A stretch of DNA of 5,528 nucleotides, taken from positions 1 to 5,528 of the forward strand of contig JAVCCG010000154.1 of assembly GCA_030765605.1 (NCBI GenBank). The letters are read 5' to 3'. Below the pieces are notes generated by a model. The model was not told the DNA's origin. It was given only the letters and a program-made list of their open reading frames with translations, and searched no databases. Numbering within the stretch: position 1 is the first letter of the stretch; every line of letters starts with the position of its first letter. Positions 1 through 4,952 of the stretch are shown one piece after another. This DNA is from Candidatus Alcyoniella australis. GTDB taxonomy: Bacteria > Lernaellota > Lernaellaia > JAVCCG01 > Alcyoniellaceae. Position numbers and translations under genes: made by a program.

Positions 1-113
1 CGATGGATCACCAGCGGGCAGACCCCGTGATTGCGCCAGACGCGGATTGTGGGCAAAACCAGGGCGATCACCAGGTAGACGCTGACTGCGATTGGAAATG
101 CGATGCATTCCAT
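1..113 (-). CDS. Partial small membrane protein, possibly isoprenylcysteine methyltransferase family
   Basis: Only the first 37 codons are present; the gene runs off the left edge. The start ATG is at 113 and is preceded by a good ribosome binding site (GGAAGGGA, 5 nt before the ATG). The peptide begins MECIAFPIAVSVYLVIALVL, so residues about 4-20 form a first transmembrane helix. It continues with TIRVWRNHGVCPLVIHR, a basic stretch after the helix. A first helix followed by an R-x-W/Y-R-x-x-G-x-x-P pattern is reminiscent, from memory, of bacterial membrane proteins annotated as isoprenylcysteine carboxyl methyltransferase family. That assignment is tentative because the catalytic C-terminal half is outside the window. 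The gene is divergent from the TetR regulator at 198-830, with 84 bp between the starts and a palindrome in that gap, so it is a plausible target of the regulator. Confidence 0.7.
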   Translation of the reverse strand, partial: MECIAFPIAVSVYLVIALVLPTIRVWRNHGVCPLVIH

Positions 114-144
114 TGTTTCCCTTCCGGTTCAATCTCTGCTATAT

Positions 145-173
145 ATTGTGAGTAAATGCTCACATTAGGGCAA
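145..173 (-). promoter_or_regulatory. Putative promoter of the left-edge membrane protein gene
   Basis: Read on the minus strand, TTGCCC (168-173) and CACAAT (145-150) are separated by exactly 17 nt. Each hexamer matches the sigma-70 consensus at 4 of 6 positions. Transcription would start near 138, giving a leader of about 25 nt that contains the ribosome binding site. The palindrome at 147-164 covers the spacer and most of the -10 element, which is an ideal position for repression. Both hexamers are imperfect, so this is a moderate to weak call. Confidence 0.35.
147..164. promoter_or_regulatory. Palindromic operator, probable TetR-family binding site
   Basis: The sequence TGTGAGTAAATGCTCACA has perfect 6-bp arms (TGTGAG and CTCACA) around a 6-bp centre. 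Its core, TGAG-N6-CTCA, resembles operators of many TetR/AcrR-type regulators. It lies between the divergent membrane protein gene and the TetR gene, and overlaps AT-rich -10-like sequences on both strands (TATATT at 142-147 on plus, CACAAT on minus). No convincing -35 element was found for the plus-strand promoter. Autorepression plus control of the divergent gene is inferred from position; binding has not been shown. Confidence 0.65.
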
Positions 174-197
174 CTCGCATTTGCCGAAGGAAGGGCC

Positions 198-830
198 ATG
201 AGGCGGGAAAACGCGATAAAACCAAGGAAAGCAGCCATTCAGCAGCGTTCGCAGTTCACTGTCCAACAGATTTTGGAGGCCGCGACTCAGGTTTTTTCCA
301 AGCACGGTTACGCGGGCACCACCACCAACCACATTGCCCAGCGCGCTGGCGTGTCGATCGGGTCGCTCTACCAGTACTTCCCCAACAAGGGCGCAATTTT
401 GCACGAACTAGTGAAGATGCATCTTGAGCAGAGTACGGCAATGCTCGATCAATTTCTCGATAGTATCGATGGAACCACGGTTGATCTTCACGATATTTTG
501 CAGACCGCAGTGCGCATTACATTGGAGTTGCACACCCAAAATCCGCAGCTACACTATGTGCTGCTTTCAGAGGCGATCTGGCCTGCTGAGGTGATGCAGC
601 AGCTGCACGCGATTGAAGATCGATTCGCAGCGCTGGTCCAACAACTGCTCGCCTCGAGACCGCAGGTCACGCATCGCCACCCGGAACACGCCGCCTACCT
701 GATGGTGCATATTGTTAAAGATCTGGCGCACGAATTCGTGGTCCATCCACCGCAGGAGATGGATCAGGAGCAGTTTATCGAGGAGATAGTCGTTCTGCTT
801 GAGGCCTATCTTGCGGCCCCACATCAATAG
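198..830 (+). CDS. TetR/AcrR-family transcriptional regulator
   Basis: This is a 210-residue DNA-binding repressor-type protein, a typical length for the family. The N-terminal TetR domain spans about residues 18-65. It includes the helix ILEAATQVFSKHGYAGTTTN and the helix-turn-helix HIAQRAGVSIGSLYQYF, followed by the usual N-K-x-x-I-L continuation. Residues about 70-205 are the helical ligand-binding and dimerisation region; its ligand cannot be read from sequence. I chose the ATG at 198 over an in-frame ATG at 156. The former has an AAGGAAGGG ribosome binding site just upstream, while the latter has none and lies inside the palindromic operator, and its extra 14 residues do not look like family sequence. 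The gene is divergent from a membrane protein gene and ends 24 bp from the convergent HAD gene. No hairpin terminator is visible after its stop. Confidence 0.93.
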   Translation: MRRENAIKPRKAAIQQRSQFTVQQILEAATQVFSKHGYAGTTTNHIAQRAGVSIGSLYQYFPNKGAILHELVKMHLEQSTAMLDQFLDSIDGTTVDLHDILQTAVRITLELHTQNPQLHYVLLSEAIWPAEVMQQLHAIEDRFAALVQQLLASRPQVTHRHPEHAAYLMVHIVKDLAHEFVVHPPQEMDQEQFIEEIVVLLEAYLAAPHQ

Positions 831-854
831 CCTTAAGATTGATTACGTTGGAAG

Positions 855-2303
855 CTAGTCGCTGCGCTCGATCAGTTTGCGGGATAGAGTCAGGTTCCAT
901 TCAATTGAATACATTATTGCAGCTTGTTCTCTTTGCGTCTTGGTCAATCGTTTGCCCAGGCGGCCCAGTTGCTTAAGATATGATCGTAGTTGTTTGAAAG
1001 CCTTGTCGCGCGCCGCGCCCTGTGACTGGTTATAGTTGCGCACTACTTCATCAATTCGGCATTGCACGTCGCTGATCTCCCGTTCCAATTCCTGTCGCAC
1101 GGCCTGCGATTTTCCTTTGGCCCGCTGAAATGAATCGGCCAGGGTTTCCAAGGACTGCACGACTGGTTGCAGGCGATCGGTCAACTGCGAACTGTTCAAT
1201 GCAAGCGATGTTGGCGCTGCTTCTTTTCTCTTTGGATTGAGATACGATGCGTTGCCGCTTTCCCGTTGTTTGATTTCATCTGCTGTGAGCAACTTCGCCG
1301 AATGGATTTCCTTTAGAGGCGAGTCATTGCTGACAATCGGTGAAAACGGGTCCGAGCTGTTGATGTCCACAACCCGCGTAAAATAGTGCGCCCAGGCATG
1401 ATCCTCGCCATAGCCGGTGTCGGTAATGCCGACGGTTTCCACTTCGGAATCGAGCATGTCCGGGTAAAGTTCGAGCAGATGTTTGATCTTCATATATGAA
1501 GAGTTTTGCTTGAAACTATCGGGCGGTGAAATCCGTTTCGGCTTTCGATAGAGTAAAAAGTAGCGATAAATGAAGTGCGGCGAACTGAGAAAACCGTCAT
1601 GTTCTTCAATTGTCGTATAGATAATATCCTCAATGCCCAGATCGTCGCGCGCCGTCTCGACAATCGGTTGCGGAGAAGCGCTGCTGATGATGATCTTTAA
1701 TTGCGGGTATTTTTTCCGCAGGGCTTCGAAATCCTCACGAAAGAACACCTGGTCGCCGGAATATCGGTTCCAGAGCCTGCGGCTCATGTTGCGCAGCGCG
1801 TCAAGGGAGAATTCAGTCATGTGGTGCATCAAGGCCAGTCGCGGCACTTCCTGCACCACGGCCACCGGATGCGCTCCGAACAGCCGGTACCTCAGCCGGT
1901 TGCTCCACGTGCGGCGCCCGGCCAGCTTGCCGCAGAATAAATAGAACAGGCCTGGAAACGTCCACAGGCGCGCACCGCGCAATATATATTTGAGCATGGC
2001 CAGCGGCTGATCTTTGGCAAACAGAAAGCGGCTTTGAATGCGCTGGGAATCGATGCGGGCCATGTAATCTTCACCGTAACAGGAGCCGGCCGAGAGCTCC
2101 CAACCCAGCAGCTCACCCAGGTTGCGCCCAAAATGAAAAGTCCGATCCAAGTCCATGACCAGGTATTTTGTTTTGTCGGTTATCACCTGATCTAAAATCT
2201 CGCTGCCGCGTAAATAACCGCCGTGCACAGTGATGCGATCGACCAGCCGCGTGTAATTGGCGTCTGGACCGCGACTGGAACCAATAAACCGTTTTAAGTC
2301 CAT
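855..2303 (-). CDS. HAD-superfamily phosphatase-like protein with helical C-terminal extension
   Basis: The protein has 482 residues. The HAD core is visible as motif I at residues 49-55 (V-M-D51-L-D53-R-T55), motif II in IIISSAS (204-210, Ser207/208), a motif III lysine in MKIKH (Lys272 or Lys274) and motif IV as ITD295TGYGE300D301. The roughly 150 residues between motifs I and II form a large C1-type cap, which includes a hydrophobic stretch, ILRG then LWTFPGLFYLF, near 107-122. After about residue 345 a linker leads to a Lys/Arg/Gln-rich region (about 370-480) that looks helical or coiled-coil and is not part of a normal HAD fold. HAD enzymes of this layout, including phosphoserine phosphatase relatives, hydrolyse phosphomonoesters through an Asp nucleophile (here Asp51); the substrate is unknown. 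The ribosome binding site is weak (only a GAG at suitable distance). The upstream lipoprotein gene on the same strand is separated by a strong terminator, so this gene probably has its own promoter, though none is clear. Confidence 0.85.
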   Translation of the reverse strand: MDLKRFIGSSRGPDANYTRLVDRITVHGGYLRGSEILDQVITDKTKYLVMDLDRTFHFGRNLGELLGWELSAGSCYGEDYMARIDSQRIQSRFLFAKDQPLAMLKYILRGARLWTFPGLFYLFCGKLAGRRTWSNRLRYRLFGAHPVAVVQEVPRLALMHHMTEFSLDALRNMSRRLWNRYSGDQVFFREDFEALRKKYPQLKIIISSASPQPIVETARDDLGIEDIIYTTIEEHDGFLSSPHFIYRYFLLYRKPKRISPPDSFKQNSSYMKIKHLLELYPDMLDSEVETVGITDTGYGEDHAWAHYFTRVVDINSSDPFSPIVSNDSPLKEIHSAKLLTADEIKQRESGNASYLNPKRKEAAPTSLALNSSQLTDRLQPVVQSLETLADSFQRAKGKSQAVRQELEREISDVQCRIDEVVRNYNQSQGAARDKAFKQLRSYLKQLGRLGKRLTKTQREQAAIMYSIEWNLTLSRKLIERSD

Positions 2304-2419
2304 GCTGTTTGTCTCGTTGGCTTTCGTTTAATGGGGTCAACGGGGAATACGATACTAAATCCACGGGTTGTCGTCTGTTGCCTGCATCGGGCGATGTAGC
2401 ATTGTAAACCATTCCCGCG

Positions 2420-2449
2420 AAAAAAAGCCCTCCCCAGGCGGGGAGGGCT
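2420..2449 (-). terminator. Rho-independent terminator of the lipoprotein gene
   Basis: Read on the minus strand, a perfect 10-bp stem (AGCCCTCCCC with GGGGAGGGCT, 2426-2435 and 2440-2449) with a 4-nt loop is followed directly by seven T residues (2426 down to 2420). It begins about 20 bp after the stop of the lipoprotein gene at 2471 and separates it from the co-directional HAD gene. Stem GC content and the U-tract are both textbook. It has no U-tract on the plus strand, so it acts in one direction. Confidence 0.95.
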
Positions 2450-2470
2450 CTCATTGGAGAACGGAAGAGG

Positions 2471-3304
2471 CTACTCCTGGATTTCGATCACGCCGTAAGT
2501 CGGCAGGTTGAAGCCCGGGTAGTAGTCGTTGAGCTCGTTGATGAACTCGTCGGCCAATAACTGATGCCCTAACTCATTGACGTGAACGTCGTCCAGCAGA
2601 ATGTCGGTCATCGTGAGCTTCTCGCCGTCGTATAGAAGCTTGTCGTTGATCAGCGCCGTCATCAGCGCGTCGAGGTCCACCATCGTGTAGTCGGGATAAT
2701 CCGCGATCTCGTCGGCAATCGCATCGTTGTACAGCACGCGATCAGCGAACGGGCAGGAAAGCGCGTTCATCATCAGCACCGGCACGTTGGCGCCGAAGAA
2801 CGGTGCGTCGTTCTTCGAGTTGCTCAGCGTGTCCAGGTAGTCCGCCACGCGGCCCTGGAAAGTCGGCACGTCCGGGTCGTCGTCCAGGTAGTGGAAGAAA
2901 GCGTCGACCGCCGGGAACCAAGTGCTGTCGCCCGAGAGGTCGTCCACGTCGGTGTACCAGTAGACCCACATCTCCGGCGTGTACTCGACGCAGGCGTCCA
3001 TCACCGTCCAGACCTGCTCCAACAGCTTGCCCGGGTAGAACGTGTTGTAGTCGCCGGGGCCCAACGGTCCGAACGGGTCGCCCGCGCCGCTGCCCACGTC
3101 GGTGTTGTAGCTGTTCGAGGAGCCCGCGATCGAGATCAAGGTGAACAGCCCCTTCATCTCGTCTGTCAGAGCTTCGCAGTCGTATTCGTCATCGTCGTCG
3201 TCGTCGTCATCGTCGTCATCATCGCCGTTGTCGCAGGCCAAGCCGGAGGCCAGCAGGCCCAGCGCGAGCAGCAGGATGAACGCAATCCACATTTTCGGTT
3301 TCAT
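2471..3304 (-). CDS. Poly-Asp lipoprotein, putative SGNH/GDSL-type hydrolase
   Basis: The protein has 277 residues from the ATG at 3304, which has a strong GGGAGG site 6 nt upstream. An ATG 51 bp further upstream would only add residues before the signal peptide. A lysine-bearing start and the hydrophobic core MWIAFILLLALGLLASGLA lead to Cys24, giving a lipoprotein-like signal whose lipobox (GLAC) lacks the usual Leu/Val at -3. Twelve consecutive Asp follow at residues 28-39. The C-terminal D238-D-V-H241-V-N-E-L-G-H matches block V of SGNH hydrolases (D-x-x-H, catalytic Asp238 and His241). ISIAGSSNS (58-65) could be a divergent block I with Ser63 as nucleophile, the usual Asp of GDS being Ser. 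A classical G-x-N-D block III is not seen. Such enzymes cleave acyl or acetyl esters of lipids or carbohydrates; the substrate here is unknown. It likely sits anchored at the envelope facing the periplasm or outside. Confidence 0.8.
   Translation of the reverse strand: MKPKMWIAFILLLALGLLASGLACDNGDDDDDDDDDDDDEYDCEALTDEMKGLFTLISIAGSSNSYNTDVGSGAGDPFGPLGPGDYNTFYPGKLLEQVWTVMDACVEYTPEMWVYWYTDVDDLSGDSTWFPAVDAFFHYLDDDPDVPTFQGRVADYLDTLSNSKNDAPFFGANVPVLMMNALSCPFADRVLYNDAIADEIADYPDYTMVDLDALMTALINDKLLYDGEKLTMTDILLDDVHVNELGHQLLADEFINELNDYYPGFNLPTYGVIEIQE
3188..3223. repeat. GTC/ATC triplet run encoding 12 Asp
   Basis: Twelve uninterrupted triplets, each GTC or ATC on the plus strand, encode Asp28-Asp39 of the lipoprotein in a GAC/GAT mixture. 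The mixture of the two codons suggests selection for the peptide as well as possible triplet slippage. A similar tract lies in the neighbouring gene at 3474-3557. Confidence 0.9.
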
Positions 3305-3356
3305 AACGGTCCTCCCTGTTCTGTATTTTGTATATCCGATAGATATCGCAACCAAC

Positions 3357-3394
3357 GCGCTGGGTCAAAGAGATCAGCGCAGCTTGGAGCTGCG
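3357..3394. repeat. Two overlapping inverted repeats in the metallophosphoesterase-lipoprotein gap
   Basis: GCGCTG (3357-3362) can pair with CAGCGC (3375-3380) across 12 nt. CGCAGCT (3378-3384) can pair with AGCTGCG (3388-3394) across the loop TGG. The two share bases 3378-3380, so they are mutually exclusive. They lie in the 151-bp gap between the metallophosphoesterase stop and the lipoprotein start. There is no long U-tract, so they make at best a weak terminator or mRNA structure between the two genes. The rest of the gap holds only the lipoprotein ribosome binding site and AT-rich sequence with no clear promoter. Confidence 0.4.
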
Positions 3395-3455
3395 GCAAGG
3401 CTCACGCAGTACGCTGGTTCTATATTGGACGACTCTCTTCGCGGCCAGCCTTGTT

Positions 3456-4808
3456 TTACCCGCAGCACCCGTTGTCGTCGTCGTCATCGTCGTCAGCGTT
3501 GATGTCGTCGTCATCGTCAACATCATCGTCGTCAATGTCGTCGTCGTCGTCGTCGTCGGGGTCGGGCTCGGGCGGATCGCCGATCTCGAGGGTGTCGATG
3601 ATCGTGCCATCGGAGATGATCGACTCGAGCTTGAGGTAGTCGCCGTTGATTTCAATCAGGCAGAAGCCGAAGTGTTCGAAGTCGCCGTTGGGCTCGAAGA
3701 ACTGGGAGTAGGGGTTGTGCGCCGGGTTGCCGAAGAACGTGGGCAGGGCCCCGCCGTTGCCCGCCACCATCCAGTAGATGCCGTCCTTATAGCTGCGTTC
3801 GTAGCTGTGCTCGTGGCCCATTAGCACCATGTCCAGCTCGTACTCCTCGGCCAGCGGTACGATGAACTCCTGCGCCTGATGTTCGGTGTTGTCGGTGGGC
3901 CAGCGAAACGACGAGGTAAAGGCCGGAATGTGGAACAGCATAAACTTCCAGGTGATGTCCGGGTTGAGCGCTGTTTCTTCCAAATCGTCGGCGATCCATT
4001 GGTACTGCGCGTCGCCGGGCTGGAACCCATGTTCGGTGCTGACCACCACGAAGTGGGCGTTGGAGTAGTTAAATGAGTAGTAGAACTCGTTGCCCGAAAG
4101 CGATTGCTCGCCGGGATTGGAGAAGATCGCCGAGTAGACGTCCTTGCCGTCGATCCCTTCTTCCTCGCGGTCCTCGTGATTGCCGTAGATCGGGTAGTAG
4201 GCGCTGCGCGCAGCCACGGGCGCGGACGTTGCCAGGGCGATCTGCCACAGTTGCATGTCGTGACCGTCGTTGACGATGTCGCCGACGTTGAACATGAAGT
4301 CGAAGTCGTACTGCGCCATGCGCTCGATCACGCCCTGGTGAAACTGGTTGGTCTCGCCCAGGGGGTAGAGCGGATCGGAGCGCGAGTCGCCGTAGACCAC
4401 AAAGCGGAACGGCTGATCAGGGTCGGGCGCGGAGGCAAAGGTGCTGTCCGCGCTGGACGCATCACCGAGGGTCACCGCGTAGTGGTACAGGCTGTCCGGC
4501 TCCAGATTCTCGATGGTCGTGCAGTAGGCGTAGCGCTGCACCAGGTCGTACCAAGTTACTGCGCCGAACAGCAGGTAGTGTCCCCAGGTGGCGTCGAGCA
4601 GCTCGCCCGAGACAAAGATCTCGGAGCCGTAGTCCGCGGTCGGGCCGAAATTTATCGCCGCGAGCTGGTTGGACTCGGACTGAAAGCAGATGTCGATCGA
4701 CGTGCGCGTGACGTTGGTGACGAACGGCGAAATCGTGAACTCGGCCGCCTGGGCCGAACCGACGAGCGCCGAGAGGATCAACAGCGAGAGTACGATTGTT
4801 TTTTTCAT
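3456..4808 (-). CDS. Secreted calcineurin-like metallophosphoesterase, purple acid phosphatase-like, Asp-rich tail
   Basis: The protein has 450 residues. A Sec signal peptide, MKKTIVLSLLILSALVGSAQA, is probably cut after Ala21. Residues about 22-125 look like the fibronectin-III-type N-terminal domain of purple acid phosphatases. The catalytic domain (about 135-345) shows GD141SRSD, G-D177-I, GN210HE, FH293IP and GH332EH334SYER, the full dinuclear metal set. The position of the Tyr ligand of true purple enzymes (G-D-x-x-Y) is Asn180, so the metal centre is probably not the Fe-tyrosinate type. Likely activity is hydrolysis of phosphate mono- or diesters outside the cytoplasm. The C-terminus (418-445) is four Asp runs of 7, 4, 5 and 7 residues, ending NGCCG with no transmembrane helix. 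The ATG at 4808 is chosen because the signal peptide begins there; in-frame ATGs at 4856 and 4892 give no signal peptide. No ribosome binding site precedes 4808. Confidence 0.9.
   Translation of the reverse strand: MKKTIVLSLLILSALVGSAQAAEFTISPFVTNVTRTSIDICFQSESNQLAAINFGPTADYGSEIFVSGELLDATWGHYLLFGAVTWYDLVQRYAYCTTIENLEPDSLYHYAVTLGDASSADSTFASAPDPDQPFRFVVYGDSRSDPLYPLGETNQFHQGVIERMAQYDFDFMFNVGDIVNDGHDMQLWQIALATSAPVAARSAYYPIYGNHEDREEEGIDGKDVYSAIFSNPGEQSLSGNEFYYSFNYSNAHFVVVSTEHGFQPGDAQYQWIADDLEETALNPDITWKFMLFHIPAFTSSFRWPTDNTEHQAQEFIVPLAEEYELDMVLMGHEHSYERSYKDGIYWMVAGNGGALPTFFGNPAHNPYSQFFEPNGDFEHFGFCLIEINGDYLKLESIISDGTIIDTLEIGDPPEPDPDDDDDDDIDDDDVDDDDDINADDDDDDDNGCCG
3474..3557. repeat. GTC/ATC-rich tract encoding the Asp-rich tail
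   Basis: The 84-bp tract is almost entirely GTC and ATC triplets on the plus strand. It encodes Asp runs interrupted by single Ile, Val, and an Ile-Asn-Ala group. The breaks keep the frame exactly, and several interruptions are one base away from an Asp codon (GTC to AAC, ATC to AAT differ by one or two bases), consistent with a tract grown by triplet duplication and then diverged. Confidence 0.9.
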
Positions 4809-4814
4809 ATGTGG

Positions 4815-4841
4815 ATTATACTGCAACGGGCAGCCAGTAAA
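4815..4841 (-). promoter_or_regulatory. Putative promoter of the metallophosphoesterase gene
   Basis: On the minus strand a perfect -10 hexamer, TATAAT, lies at 4820-4815. A TTTACT that matches 4 of 6 -35 positions lies at 4841-4836, but the spacer is short at 15 nt. The -10 ends 6 nt before the ATG at 4808, so transcription would begin at or next to the start codon and give a leaderless mRNA. That agrees with the absence of a ribosome binding site. Confidence 0.45.
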
Positions 4842-4871
4842 AGTGGTGTATCGCATCGTGGCTTGAGCTGA

Positions 4872-4894
4872 CCTTGGCGGATGCTTCGCCAAGG
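4872..4894. repeat. Inverted repeat in the divergent phosphatase intergenic region
   Basis: CCTTGGCG (4872-4879) and CGCCAAGG (4887-4894) form perfect 8-bp arms around a 7-nt loop. The repeat sits midway in the 144-bp gap between two divergent genes, so neither gene's transcript ends there and a terminator role is unlikely. No U-tract follows on either strand. A dyad operator shared by both genes is a reasonable guess, but the regulator is not in the window. Confidence 0.5.
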
Positions 4895-4907
4895 CCGCCG
4901 GTTGGTT

Positions 4908-4913
4908 TAAAAT
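4908..4913 (+). promoter_or_regulatory. Putative -10 element for the Tat-exported phosphatase gene
   Basis: TAAAAT matches the sigma-70 -10 consensus at 5 of 6 positions and would start transcription near 4920, giving a leader of about 33 nt. The candidate -35 at the 17-nt spacing (TTCGCC at 4885-4890) matches only 3 of 6 and lies in the inverted repeat at 4872-4894, which would fit a promoter controlled by a factor bound there. Weak evidence. Confidence 0.25.
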
Positions 4914-4952
4914 ATTGGCAAACTAATTTCGATCAATCGGTGGAGGTAGGCA

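Noticed and set aside
156-197. Upstream in-frame ATG for the TetR gene
   Set aside because: It lies within the palindromic operator, has no ribosome binding site and adds residues that do not resemble the family; the ATG at 198 is better.
2113-2454. Minus-strand open frame of 113 codons overlapping the start of the HAD gene
   Set aside because: It overlaps the HAD start in another frame, begins inside the terminator hairpin area and has no recognisable domain.
3305-3355. Upstream in-frame start for the lipoprotein
   Set aside because: It would place 17 polar residues before the signal peptide and ignore the strong GGGAGG site just before 3304.
3474-3557. Possible CRISPR or tandem-repeat array
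   Set aside because: The repetition is a trinucleotide coding for Asp inside a gene; there are no spacers or longer repeat units.
3141-3824. Long plus-strand open frame with Ser- and Val-rich runs
   Set aside because: It is the antisense reading of the Asp-codon tracts of two well-supported minus-strand genes; it bridges both genes and shows no family motif.
4104-4871. 255-codon plus-strand open frame opposite the metallophosphoesterase
   Set aside because: It is antisense to a gene with intact catalytic motifs, has Arg/Val-rich sequence typical of shadow frames and no ribosome binding site.
4872-4894. Inverted repeat as a rho-independent terminator
   Set aside because: It lies between two divergent starts, and no U-tract follows on either strand.
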